Origin: Heterodera schachtii
Taxonomy: Eukaryota > Nematoda > Chromadorea > Rhabditida > Heteroderidae
Reading direction: 5' to 3'
DNA: 64,000 bases
Assembly: GCA_023374025.1 (NCBI GenBank)
Contig: SIJG01000018.1
Coordinates: forward strand, 1,392,578-1,456,577
The notes under the pieces are model-generated. The model had not been told where the DNA came from. It made no database searches and saw only the letters and a program-made list of their open reading frames with translations. The translations under genes were made by a program, and so were the position numbers. Of the stretch, positions 12,125 through 22,799 are shown in pieces. The first letter of the stretch is position 1; every line of letters begins with the position of its first letter.

Positions 12125-12588
12125 ATTACTGATCTGGGATCAACGAAAAATAAAGCCAAAATTATCAGTGCCATCCCGGATCAAAGTTCGTCGGCACTCT
12201 TTTTCTTCGGCGTTTTCGTCTTTTTGGCACTCGCTGCTTTGGTCGACCAAACTTTCATTAAATTTCAGAATAGGAGTCCTTGTGTTCAATCCTTTGTTTC
12301 GCAGCTGTAAAGATTTAATAAATATTTGCACAATTTGAATTACTTTATAGAAAGCAAGCACTTACGATCGTAAAAGCAATCTCGCTTGCTTCGGTACGGT
12401 CAAGTTTGTCGCCCCTTGCCATATTGTACGCAATAATTTCTTGTGCCGGCACGCCTATTTGAAGACAATATTGTTTTTAACCAAAGGCCTTTGATTGGAT
12501 TTAATCAATTGCGCAGTGGGAACTTATGCGGATCAGGGATTACATCACCAAAATATCGCGGATCCTAGAAATTAAGGTCATAACTTAA
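12125..12588. repeat. Segmental duplication, copy 1
   Basis: 464 bp nearly identical to 13086-13547 in direct orientation, 961 bp apart. It holds a two-exon minus-strand gene fragment. The sequences differ by a few bases and one small indel. Confidence 0.92.
12140..12470 (-). CDS. Hypothetical gene fragment, two terminal exons
   Basis: Exon about 12470-12366 reads ...QIGVPAQEIIAYNMARGDKL followed by DRTEASEIAFTI. It ends at a good donor (GTAAGTGC). A ~61-base intron ends in TTTACAG, and the last exon 12304-12140 (LRNKGLNTRTPILKF..., stop TGA) continues in phase 0. The second exon is acidic and charged. Upstream exons are not found. No family is recognised. The clean donor, acceptor and phase make real coding ancestry likely. 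Confidence 0.45.
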
Positions 12589-13085
12589 ACTATGAAAGTC
12601 GTGTACTGCAAAGTCTGGGTCAGCAACGAAGCAAAGAAGTTCAATATGAAGGCTAGAATATACATGACGTTGGACTGACTGTCATAGCTAAATGAAATGA
12701 AGGAGTGAAAAAATTGAAAAATTGTATAGTTTTCAAATTCCAATGAAGAATGGCCCTAGTAGATTAAATGATTATATATTAGACCAAAAATATTCATTCA
12801 TGCAGAATGTACAATTAAACAGCTCTAAATTCCTAACCATATCTTATCGAGCAATTCAGAATCAACAACATCTTGGAAGTAGGGGCGGCTAAAATTACCT
12901 TATTGGGGCAGAGTTTCTCTACGAATTGATAAAACCACGGCCTGGACTAATAATATCAGGTTTTCCCGTATGAAGGCACCATTTATGACATAAAAGGACA
13001 ACAATTCTGAAATTTCTTCAGTAATAATTTACGATCAAAACAGGAAGCCAAAACGCTGATCTTCACATTGGATAAACTTTAGAGC

Positions 13086-13547
13086 ATTACTGATCTGGGA
13101 TCAACGAAAAATAAAGCCAAAATTATCAGTGCCATCCCGGATCAAAGTTCGTCGGCACTCTTTTTCTTCGGCGTTTTCGTCTTTTTGGCACTCGCTACTT
13201 TGGTCGACCAAACTTTCATTAAATTTCAGAATAGGAGTCCTTGTGTTCAATCCTTTGTTTCGCAGCTGTAAAGATTTAATAAATATTTGCACAATTTGAA
13301 TTACTTTATAGAAAGCAAGCACTTAGGATCGTAAAAGCAATCTCGCTTGCTTCGATACGGTCAAGTTTGTCGCCCCTTGCCATATTGTACGCAATAATTT
13401 CTTGTGCCGGCACGCCTATTTGAAGACAATATTGTTTTTAACCAAAGGCCTTTGATTGGATTTAATCAATTGCGCAGTGGGAACTTATGCGGATCAGGGA
13501 TTATCACCAAAATATCGGGGATCCTAGAAATTAAGGTCATAACTTAA
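13086..13547. repeat. Segmental duplication, copy 2
   Basis: Direct copy of 12125-12588. It differs by scattered substitutions, including one in the splice donor of the embedded gene fragment. Confidence 0.92.
13101..13430 (-). pseudogene. Duplicate of the 12 kb gene fragment with a mutated splice donor
   Basis: Same two exons as 12140-12470, but the donor reads CTAAGTGC in place of GTAAGTGC, so normal splicing is lost. The last exon (13265-13101) is unchanged in protein sequence. Confidence 0.5.
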
Positions 13548-14520
13548 CTTCCACAAAAAACAGCTCCAAACACTACTTGGCTCTATCGCATTACCGCAAA
13601 TTTATTTATGGCTTTGGCGTAATCAACATTCGGGATTTATTTTGTATCACGGCATAAAAGCTAAATACTATGAAAGCAGACACAACTCAACAGGATTGGT
13701 TGCGTTGGCTATGCGATTCGGCACCAAAAAATTACCAATTTATAACAATGAAAGAAAAAGAAAGAAAATAAACTGTGATTCTGGAAAAATATTTTTGGCC
13801 TATGTCTTCCGACTGCATTAAATTTAGCTTCAGTGTCGCATTTTTGCGCAAGCAAGAAACCCCTGGTCAAATAAGTCTCCAATGAAAATGTCGCCAATCC
13901 TACCCTTTCGAATAGGTCTGGCTCGACATATTATCGACTGGTCCCGCACCTTCATGCTGCAAATTTTTGTTACTACGGAAAAGTTTTCAAATTTTTTTTC
14001 ACAGAGCCATTCCAAATAAAAGTGTTTAAACCAAAGTCATGGTTCGTAAAGAACTTTATATACAGAGGCAGAGTTTATAAACGAATTTTTGTGATCTTAA
14101 TAAGAAAATGGAGATGAGCTTTACGACTATGATCCTCATGCGAATGAAGTGACGGAAAAGTCTACCAATGTATTTTGAGAGATTCGAGCGCAAAACGCAG
14201 GCGGACTATAGCGACGTCTCAGTTTAATGGAGCCACCGAAGGAAGGGTAAGAGATTTATTTCGGGCCTTTGACCCTGTAGCCCTATCGTCGAGAGTAAAA
14301 TAGGCATGATAATGATTGGACAGGTCCAAATATTTGGATTCCGCTGCCGTTCAACTCTACCAGCAATCTTTTTAAATTTTCAATATGTTTTTTATTTTTG
14401 AACATATTATTATATTAAATTGAATTTGATTTATGCAGCAATTTTATTTGCATTTGTGCTGAACAATCGACATCAGGGTTTTCTCTGATTTTGCCGACGA
14501 AATGTTTATTTTGTTAACTT
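13548..14520. other. Mixed-composition stretch, no supported gene
   Basis: Higher GC than its neighbours and possibly decayed coding DNA (ORFs on the minus strand), but no domain, start or consistent splice set was found. Confidence 0.35.
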
Positions 14521-14529
14521 ACGTTTAAA

Positions 14530-14650
14530 AATTTGAATCCGTGCGGGCAAAGGGCATCGGCTATTAGGTGTCCAACTTCATGTTGACACATGATCGTGAT
14601 GAGATTGTCCGGGCTGGTAGCAGATGGCGACGAAACATAGGCATTCGGAA
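14530..14650 (-). pseudogene. Exon-like fragment with an HExxH motif (possible metalloprotease remnant)
   Basis: Minus-strand frame reads SPDNLITIMCQHEVGHLIAD then ALCPHGFKFLN, ending at a good splice donor (GTAAGTTAAC). HEVGH fits the zinc-binding HExxH signature and a third histidine lies nine residues on. No flanking exon of a known protease family could be joined, so the family is not assigned. Short HExxH matches also arise by chance. Confidence 0.25.
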
Positions 14651-15133
14651 ATTAGAAGGAAGGTTAATGACCAAATGCACATTTTAGACTCAATTTTAAA
14701 AGCGTTAATAAGGTCGAGGCTGGTTCGGCCGTGTCTGGAAAATGCGTAAGTGGAAAATGCGTCAGTGGAAAATGCGTCAGTTATACCCATATTTAAAATG
14801 AAGTTATGCATAATAATGTTGTAATATTTATAATAAGAGATTATTTATAACGTTTTTGAACCAAAAATGCTAAACTCGAAAATTTGGTCTTTCGCGTTTT
14901 TGTTCGACTTCGGGTCCGGGGTCCGAAAGGCCGGAGTTATTTTAAAATACATTAATTATTAGAGTTTTATTTATTTCATTTGATTGATAATATTTTTTAA
15001 ATAAATAAATTTAAATAAGCCTTTTTAATATTAATTATGCGTTAAATTCTTCATTTGCTTTGCTTGTTTGCAGTGGCTGTGTGTATACGGTTAAAAGCCG
15101 AAACACAAATTAATTGTTTTTTAAATTTAACAA

Positions 15134-15457
15134 ACAGAGACACCGTACTGATGAGGCCCGGTCTCTTTTGTTAGATATTTGCGGTTTTCGCGCAACGCCC
15201 TTTTTTGCGGTTTTCGCAAAAAACCCTTTTTTCGGTTTTCGCGCAACTCCCTTTTTTGCAGTTTTCGCGCAACACCCTTTTTTGCGGGTTTCGCGCAACG
15301 CCCCTTTTTACGTTTTTCGCGCAACGACGCGGCACCAGCGACAGTGCAAAAATGGTGTAAAAATGGGGCGTTTCGCGACAGTGCAAAAACGGGCACCTCG
15401 CGAAACGTGCAAATTTACCGAAAGAGACCGGAACTCATCAGTACGGTGTCTCTTTGC
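15134..15457. mobile_element. Inverted-terminus element with an internal minisatellite
   Basis: Left end AGAGACACCGTACTGATGAG..CCGGTCTCT; right end is its inverted complement at about 15424-15457. The interior (15180-15330) is about five imperfect ~30-base units of TTTTCGCGCAACGCCCTTTT. A related end with the same TACTGATGAGGCCCGGTCTC lies at 15687-15717, preceded in both cases by a conserved GTGTATACGGTT..GCCGAAACACA about 50-60 bases upstream. Confidence 0.6.
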
Positions 15458-15686
15458 TTTAAATAATCAAGTATAATTGTATTAAAATAAAAAATTGATT
15501 TGCTTTTTAATTCTTTGATTAATCATATTCAAATATAATTAGTTAAAAAATAAATAAAATAAACCAATATAAAATATTTATTTTGCTTAAAAAATTTATT
15601 TGCTTTGCTTGATTGCTGTGGCTTTGTGTGTATACGGTTTAGGGCCGAAACACACATAATAATGAATTTAAATTATTCAACCTAAA

Positions 15687-15900
15687 GAGACAGCGTACTG
15701 ATGAGGCCCGGTCTCTTTCGGTTAAATTTGCACGTTTTGCGAAGTGCCCGTTTTTGCACAGTCGTGAAGTGCCCATTTTTATTGATTTTTATTTTTGCAC
15801 TTGTCGCGAGCTGAACCCCCAACAGCGTTTTTGTTTTCATTAGCATTTTTACTGAAACCATTTTATTCATTCAATTGATCGAATTTCGCCTTCCCTTTTG
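15687..15900. repeat. Partial second copy of the AGAGAC..GGTCTCT element
   Basis: Begins AAGAGACAGCGTACTGATGA and continues with a TTTGCACGTTTTGCGAAGTG-like unit. No right terminus is seen. Confidence 0.45.
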
Positions 15901-16317
15901 GCTGAGTGAGAGGGGGAGGGGAGGCGATGAAAAGGATGGACTATGAGCAAGAAAAGTGAAAGATGACGAAGGGAGGTGGGAACGGGTCAAATACTTTGAA
16001 TTTTTTCATAATTTTACATAAATACCCTAAAATTGTCAATTTTTTTTTAACATTTGAAATTGCCTTAAAATCAAAACCTTTGTCTTAGCTTTGGCTCACA
16101 TAATTTTTTATAAATTTATTTTAGGAGGTTTTGAAAAATCCTTTGAATTCTCAATTTAACATAAAAATCCTAAAAGTTGTCAATTATGGCATAAGTTGCA
16201 CCATATTTTAAATCGGTTCAAAAAACTCATTGTCAGAGGCCGGTTCGACTTGCTTGTCAAGAGCCTTCGAATGATCCCAAATTTTTAGGGTTTGACAGTT
16301 TTAAAATGGTAGCATCG

Positions 16318-16455
16318 CGAAATATACACAACAACCCGAACCCGAAACCCGAAACCCGAGGTTTTTCTCGACCCGAAACCCGAAACCCGAACCCGAAATT
16401 TTTCGAGTGCCCGACCCGAAACCCGAACCCGAAATTTTTCTCAACCCGCGGCATA
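16318..16455. repeat. CCCGAAAC short tandem repeat array
   Basis: Irregular reiteration of ACCCGAA/CCCGAAAC joined by AAATTTTTCTCG and AAATTTTTCGAGTGCCCG. Ends with CAACCCGCGGCAT. The array at 17157-17292 is closely similar and in the same orientation. Confidence 0.75.
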
Positions 16456-16572
16456 GGCAAAAAAATATGCACCGGTAAGAATGGGGATCTGGGTGAGAAA
16501 AGAGAAGGAAATTGTTGGAGAAGGAGATTTTTGAGAAAAAATAATTCATTTATTTCATTTACGGCATGTGTG

Positions 16573-16650
16573 CAAATTCAAATGTGGTGTAATGGCTATA
16601 CCTTTTGCCTTTCTTTATTTTTCGTTCGGGTTCAATTCCCCACTGGTATA
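16573..16650 (+). other. tRNA-like sequence (A-box and B-box), probably SINE or degenerate tRNA
   Basis: TGGTGTAATGGCTATACC resembles a tRNA D-arm/A-box and GGGTTCAATTCCCC a T-arm/B-box, at roughly tRNA spacing. No convincing acceptor stem or anticodon arm could be folded by eye. Confidence 0.3.
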
Positions 16651-16825
16651 GAATATTTTTTACATTTTCTTTACATTATTTCAATTGAAATTAAATTAAT
16701 AAAAAATATTTAAACTTAAAAATTATTATTTTTTATTTTTTTAAACAGCCTAAAACCGCAAATTTAACCAAAACTTTGATCTTTTTTTGACACATTCTGT
16801 AAACAAATCGTATTATAAACTACAA

Positions 16826-16862
16826 AATTTTTCCCGGCGGCGCCTATCGGCACCGCCGGCCC
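16826..16862. repeat. GC-rich hairpin repeat (GGCGGCGCC..GGCACCGCC)
   Basis: CCCGGCGGCGCCTATCGGCA then CCGCCGG, self-complementary with a short loop, in AT-rich surroundings. Near-identical or related copies at about 17006-17034, 48344-48362, 48540-48570, 57150-57176 and 62501-62530 (complement), plus a divergent one near 5585-5620. Confidence 0.8.
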
Positions 16863-17005
16863 CCCGGTTCCCCAAAAGTTTTTTGGAAAAAGGCCGTAAA
16901 AAACGTTTTTAAAGGCAAAAATTTGTCAACTTAAAGCGCAAAAATTTGGCAATTTTTTGGTGAAAATCTGTTACCAAATTTAACTCAAATTTTCAAATTT
17001 TTTCC

Positions 17006-17034
17006 TGGCGGCGCCTATCGGCACCGCCAGTCTT
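17006..17034. repeat. GC-rich hairpin repeat
   Basis: GGCGGCGCCTATCGGCACCG plus CCAG, preceded by a T-run as in the other copies. Confidence 0.75.
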
Positions 17035-17156
17035 CTTGTTCGAGAAATTTACATTGAAAAAGCGTGACGCAGAAAATTTTTAATGATTTTTCATTCGATA
17101 AAAAAATTCTTATCGATTTTGAACATATTATAAAAATTTTTCAATTGACCTGAAAC

Positions 17157-17292
17157 CCGACATTTTTCTCGACCCGAAACCCGATACCCGAAACCCGAAA
17201 CCCGAAGTTTTTCTCAACCCGAAACCCGAACTCGAAATTTTTCGAGTGCCCGACCCGAAACCCGAACCCGAAATTTTTCTCAACCCGCGGCA
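17157..17292. repeat. CCCGAAAC short tandem repeat array, second copy
   Basis: Same units and the same CAACCCGCGGCAT end as 16318-16455. The two arrays flank two copies of the GC-rich hairpin, so both may belong to one compound element about 1 kb long. Confidence 0.75.
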
Positions 17293-17435
17293 TCACTGAT
17301 GTGCATATGGAAATATGTACTATTGGAAATAAAAAAAAATTTGCGAGACAAGATCCCGTGGGATTAATCCCGTAAATCCCGCATTTAAATTATTTAAACA
17401 TTTCGGGATTTTAATAAATAAAATTCCCAGCCCTA

Positions 17436-19384
17436 TTGATTATGGACGACGGGGAGGACGCTGCGCGGCCACACAATGATGAAACGCATTATGGGGAGAT
17501 AAATCACTTAGCTGCTCTCCCCGCCCGCCCTCCCTCACTAACGGCGTTTTCATTTTTTATTTGCATTTTTGCTGACAACCGACCTGGGACAAATCACTTA
17601 CTTCTCGTGCTCCCCCCCCCCCCTCCCGCCGCCGGCGTTTTTGCGTTTATTAGCATTTTTGCCGACAGCCGACCCCCCACCCCACCCGCTCGTTTGCCCA
17701 CTTATTTCTTTGTCAACACCTTTAGTTCAAAATCCGATCAAATTTTGACTAAATATTTGGCGACGGATGGGACAAAAATAAAAGTGAAGAAAATATGACA
17801 ATTGAACAATGAACAAAATGAAAATTCTGAATTGTATAAATGGGTGAGAAAATGGAAATGGTCCAACTCATCAACAAAAAAGAAATGACCTTAATTAAAG
17901 AAAGATGAAGCAAAAAGGAACTTTTAATGCGAAAACGCAATTTAAATTGAGAGGAAAAATGGGGAATTAAGCGCAAGTCGCAATAAAATATATAAATGGA
18001 AAAAATAATAATTTAAATAAAATAAATGAATAAGAATTTTAGGTTTTGATGAATTTAAATGGCCAACGCAAACACAAAGAATTTGTGAAGGAAATGGGCA
18101 TTTCTGATTTTAAGTTTCGAAAATGGACAAAGGAGTTCTTACCAAAATCAGGAAAATTATGGGAATTTTTTTTTTTGATTTAGCAAATTTTAAAGCGAGA
18201 ATGATATTCCATTGCGAACAAATTAATTTAGGGCGGTATTATTATTTTTTTATTTTTACTTGGGCCTATTATAATAGCATTTTAAGTAGTAATAATTTTG
18301 CTCATTTTATGCTTGAGAAAATGATTTATTTGGAAGTCAATTATTACAGCCCATTAATTATATTATGATTAAATTATTAAATTGTTTACAAACTTTTAAA
18401 TTATTTAAAATACCGAATTTCCAATTATTGTCCCCCTTTCCTCTCATTTTTTGTTCTTTCTTTCAATTTGAATTTGATCAATCACAAAAATGCCCGCTCC
18501 CTTTTTTGCTTTCTCATTTCACAATTAATGCCATTAATAAAATCTCGTTGCTCTTCCAGCAGCAAGTGTGGCGGAAGGAAGGAATTTAGTTTTGTTTTGA
18601 CCATCCGTCGGACAAAAATGTGCCACCAGTCGATTTGTGCGCCGTTGATCATGGATTTTTTGATCGTTGTTTTGGATTAAATTTTTCAATTTTTATTGCA
18701 GTAATTCTTTTATATACATAAATTTGTTCAAGTAATAGTTTGGTTTATAATATCAGTCAGTCAAAAAAAGTCGATTAGAAGTTTTGGCACATAAAATTCA
18801 ACAGCTAAAATTACTATACCTTAGTTTTAATCCTTTTGTTGTTAGTTTATTTATTTATATTTTTAGTTTAATTTTTAATATATTTTTTTTAATATTCGTG
18901 CCATTGTTTTCATATTTATCAATTTTTTAATAGTTTATTAATTCAACATTGCTTTTTTGAAAAAATATTTCTTTGGCGCTTTTCTGTGCATTTTTTCTTT
19001 GATTTAACAATCTTTTATTGCACTGATAAGGCACTTCATTTCGTGCATTTAGCAAGTATTTATAAATTTCCGTAATTTTATTTGGGGGGAAAAATGAAAT
19101 TTTTGAATTTGGATGAATGTTTGCCATCCATCTTTGTGCTGCTGGTGTTGTGAAGTGGCGAGTTCAAAGCCGCCACTTTAAGCTGACGATGTTCACTCAT
19201 GAAAATTTTTCACACCCGACCCATTTCCCAATGAAATTGTTAAGGTTAGCAAAGTTAAAATAATTTAAATATTATTTATTAAAACGAAAATTTAAATTTT
19301 TTGCTATCGAAAACAACTTAGCAAATTCAAAAAATTTAAATAAAAGATAAAATAATCGATAACTTTTTACACGGAAAATAAAAA
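17436..19384. other. AT-rich intergenic stretch
   Basis: A right-end hAT-like terminus (AAATTCCCAGCCCTA) ends at about 17435 with no matching left end. A C-rich block at 17600-17700 with GGCGTTTTTGCGTTTATTAGC-like units is repetitive. No supported gene. Confidence 0.45.
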
Positions 19385-20243
19385 ATGAACGGTCAAAGGC
19401 AAGGGTGGAGCGCGACTGCGATCCGCGTTAAGCTCGTCTACACATTTCGTCGCGACAACTCATCACTTCACTACATGGGATCCGGCCCCGCCGAGCCTGC
19501 ACCGTCGTCCGGCGCCGCTGAAGCCTCGCCACCGTCTGGAGCAAGCGCACAGAATGGGACTCAGACGGTGTACGGAACGACTCCTCCGACGGTGGGCCTT
19601 TTTTTTGGACAATACGTCAAATTTCTCTTTTAACGAATTGTTTTGTCTACATGTTGCTCTACATGTTCACATGGTTTTCGGATTGCAAAAAGGGAAGAAA
19701 CCACATCACAATTTTATCCTCCCATTTTTTTTCAAGAACGCGGGCCCGGAGGAGCAAAGCGCCTACGGGGTCAAGGCAGTTCGTACAATGGCGTTTCGTA
19801 CAATTTGAAATGGGAATGGCCATAACTTTTTTGTTCATCGGTTGATTTCTTCAAAATTGGTATCATTCGAAAGCTCTACGTGTTTAGAAGCTTTCATTAA
19901 GCAGAAGCTAAGCGATTAGTCAGTTCACCAAAAAGTTATGGTTTATAGTTTAGAAAAAATTAGGATTTTCTTGAATTTTTATGTCTTATAAACCATAACT
20001 TTTTGGTGAACTGACTAATCGCTTAGCTTCTGCTTAATGAAAGCTTCTAAACACGTAGAGCTTTCGAATGATAACAATTTTGAAGAAATTAACGGACGAA
20101 CAAAAAAGTTGTGGCCATTCCCATTTCAAATTGTACGAAACGCCATTGTACGAACTGCTATCGACCCAAGCGCCTACATGCGAGAAGACGCAACAACGAC
20201 CGGCGGAGGATGGACGAAACCTGAAGAGCGAGCGACTTGTTAG
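19385..20243 (+). pseudogene. Hypothetical gene split by a palindromic element
   Basis: An ATG ORF at 19385 (MNGQRQGWSATAIRVKLVYT) is GC-richer than its surroundings and rich in A/P/S/G. A possible intron (from a GTGGGC donor near 19590 to TTTTCAAG near 19738) leads to GPEEQSAY. After the 401 bp insertion at 19767-20167 and the duplicated target, the frame continues MREDATTTGGGWTKPEERAT to a stop at about 20243. The restored continuity across the target duplication supports a once-open exon. No family recognised. Confidence 0.3.
19767..20167. mobile_element. Palindromic element (P-type), 401 bp
   Basis: Almost perfect long palindrome centred near 19966. Ends GGGGTCAAGGCAGTTCG and, inverted, CGAACTGCTATCGACCC. 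Flanked by AAGCGCCTAC on both sides (19757-19766, 20168-20177), a 10-base duplication. The arms contain GGTATCATTCGAAAGCTCTA and GCTTAGCGATTAGTCAGTT, the same motif pair as in the CGG-end palindromes although the ends differ. Confidence 0.85.
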
Positions 20244-20611
20244 AAGAAGCAAAGATAAAGAAGATGTCTCATAATCGTGATCTGTATTTATTGATGTATT
20301 GTAAACTTGTATGCATATACACACCGTTTCAAAAAACGAGATATGTACCCATAAATAGAGAGTGCCAGAGAAAAACATTATCTTTTTTCTCTAATTTTTT
20401 GTCTCCTTTTGGCGTACTATCTAATGTTTTCATTATTAGGAAAAACAACATTCACTTCGTGACGTTTAACTTTTTTCCTGCACGTTAAACCCACACCAAA
20501 TTTTGCATATCGATAGAGAAAAAAATTCTGCATCTTTCTATAGTGAATTTGATTTTGTCTATAGTCAAACTCAAAAGTTATAAATTTTCTAATAAAAAAA
20601 TTCTTTTAAAT

Positions 20612-21777
20612 TAGATTTTATGGCTAAGAGATTTTTTGTCAACTTTAGCAACGCCAAACAGAGGAAGACCAAGGAAGGCCATCGACGAACTCCAGCGCAG
20701 CTCGCGAAAACGGTTGACGGAGCAGATTTTGGACGCGATTGATCGAGACCGATCGAGATCGGCAAGCCGCAGCTCCTTGGAGCGCATCCACCGAGAAGTC
20801 CGGCACAAGTTTGGCCATTACACACCAAAAAAAGCACCACGGAAGAAGGCCAAAAATGAAATGGAGGCAAACGACGGCTTGATTTTGATGACCCAACTTG
20901 GCACGCAAAAGGCTTACCAGCGGATGAAAGCTACCCTTCGTCTGATCCACCAAAAATTCGACATTTTACCGCCATTAAAAAAGGTGAGTTTGGTTTGATC
21001 AGAAAGTCCAATTTTAAACCGACTGCTGCTGTTCGATCGGCATCAATGGGCATCACAAAACCGCCTCTGCTTCGTTCAATTAACTTCGACCGGATCATCC
21101 CTGCCCCTTTTCACGTATTCCAAGGCATTGGAAATGCCATTGTTAGAGAACTTGAGAGGCAGGAGGGATGTGCACCGATTGCTCAACAGTTCTTCAGAAG
21201 GATCGGGGCCCGAAGGGAACAATTTCGAAAAAGGGATTTGACCGGCAACTCAATAAGAAAAATTTTGGTTCGCGCTACAGAAATGGACGAACTTTTCACA
21301 ATGGAATGGCCCAAAGCTATTTGTAGGACACTCGAACACCTCGGCAAAATTCAAAATTTTTCAAAAGTGTTTTGTCCGATTTTATTGAGATATAATCATA
21401 AATTTTAGGCACAAATTTTGTCCCCAAATGACCTGGACGGACTTGAACGATCAATTGATGATTTCAAAGTGTTTTTGGCAGAGCAGGACCGGATGAGTGC
21501 CTTTCTCTCAAAGAAACCCAAGGCCCATCTTCTACTCTTCCACTTTGTGCCATTTGCACGACAACATCAATTCATTGGCCTTTTGGATGAGCAGGGTGAA
21601 AAACAAATTGCTTAATTAGCACAAATTTTTAATATTTTCAAAGGTGATGAAGCGCTTCATTCGGTGTGGCGCAGACTCGAACAGTGGTGGAAATGTATGC
21701 CTGACGCGGAACAAATTTTGCAACAATTTGGACCACCATTTCGTCAACAATTGGCTGCTGGACACTGGGAGGATTGA
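20612..21777 (+). CDS. Transposase-like spliced gene (DNA-element derived), 5' end open
   Basis: Exon from about 20613 (after AATTAG) encodes a basic, AT-hook-like TPNRGRPRKAIDELQRSSRK and continues to 20982. Later exons are about 21020-21366 (...HVFQGIGNAIVRELERQEG, WPKAICRTLEHLGKI), 21409-21596 (ILSPNDLDGLERSIDDF, KAHLLLFHFVPFARQHQFIG), and a last one joined in frame at about 21645 (EALHSVWRRLEQWWKCMPDA) with stop TGA near 21777. The pattern of a lysine-histidine-rich segment, then FIGLLDEQGDEALHS, resembles the C-terminal part of DDE transposases of nematode DNA elements (inference from motif shape only). No catalytic triad is assigned and no terminal repeats were found. Confidence 0.45.
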
Positions 21778-22054
21778 CGAATTGAAGCGGGTTTGTTTTT
21801 TTCAAAAGGGTTTCCTTTTCTAAATTCTCATCTTTAGACTTATGAAGAAAGGAAGGGCGAGGATGACTCGGATGAAGAAGCGGTGGAAGAAATTGATGAA
21901 GAATGCCAAATTGATGTAATTTAACAAATTTGGATTAAAGGGCGATTTTCATAAAAAAATTGAAGACACAAACTTTTTATTATTTTTGTTTATTTTTCAG
22001 AATATTTATTTATCCTTTTACAAGTCTTTTTTTGCTTAAAATCACCAAAAATGT

Positions 22055-22130
22055 TCATTAACATGCATCGGATTCGAACCTGAGACCCCCTTTTGGTGAC
22101 TAACACACAGACCACTGAGGTAAAAATTGA
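22055..22130 (-). other. tRNA-like sequence, degenerate
   Basis: On the minus strand CTCAGTGGTCTGTGTG resembles a D-arm and CAGGTTCGAATCCGATG a T-arm, about 30 bases apart. The T-stem pairs poorly and no acceptor stem is seen. Confidence 0.3.
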
Positions 22131-22263
22131 AATCTTTTTTGGACTGGGAGGCAAAAACTGAAACGGTTTTACATAGCAATAATTTTTTAATTGTTTCAAA
22201 TATAATATTTTCACTTTAAAAATAAATTAATTGAAAAATTAAAAAAAAAATCAATATTTAAAA

Positions 22264-22419
22264 AAAAAATTTTCCCGTTCTCGCCCGGGATTCCCGTTAA
22301 AATTGACGGGATGTTTACGGGAACGGGAAAAAGGCGGGAATCCCGTTCGGGAATCCCGCCCCGTTCATTTTCCTTTTCCCGTTCCCGTTCCCGGAAATTT
22401 TTTTTTACCGGTCTCTAGT
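22264..22419. repeat. TTCCCG-word repeat with GGTCTCTA end
   Basis: A stretch of reiterated TTCCCG/CGGGAA ending CCGGTCTCTA at about 22419, like the TAGAGACCG ends at 58063 and 62787. No left terminus found. Confidence 0.5.
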
Positions 22420-22799
22420 TTACATGATCGGAAAATTGTAATTTGTTATCAATGTTTGTTTACTCCTAAATCCCTAATTGCATCCACAGCATTTATTGTA
22501 TTCCCATCAAATTTATAAGTTTCTTTTGGGTTTTTTTGAACCCAAATATAATACAAAAGACTAAATCAACTCATAACTAGGGCTGGGAATTTAAGTCACT
22601 AAAAATCTTCAAAAAGTCGATAAAAAAGTCATAAAAAATCGCCAAAAAGTCAAAAAAAGGCAAAAAAGCCAGAAAAATTGAAAAAAGTCCTGAAAATTAG
22701 GTGAAAAGTCACAAAAAAATGCAAAAAAAAAAAAAAACACGTAAAAAATGCAAAAAAGTCCTGCTGAAAAATTAGGCGAAAGTTAAAAAAAATCTCATT

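Noticed and set aside
15110..15476. Overlapping ORFs of ~60-120 codons
   Set aside because: Translation of a ~30-base minisatellite open in many frames.
15626..15717. Hammerhead ribozyme
   Set aside because: CTGATGAG and GAAA boxes exist and a stem II pairing is possible, but the order leaves no cleavage triplet with a stem I. Kept only as a finding to test.
16306..16713. 135-codon ORF starting in the CCCGAAAC array
   Set aside because: The repeat gives an NPKPETRNPNP-like string; no conserved domain, and it ends in AT-rich DNA.
16318..17292. Telomere-like reading of the CCCGAA repeat
   Set aside because: Nematode telomeres are TTAGGC; the units are irregular and interrupted by AAATTTTTCTCG.
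22055..22130. True tRNA gene
   Set aside because: A B-box-like GGTTCGAATCC is present, but the T-stem and acceptor stem do not pair. The same holds for 16573-16650.
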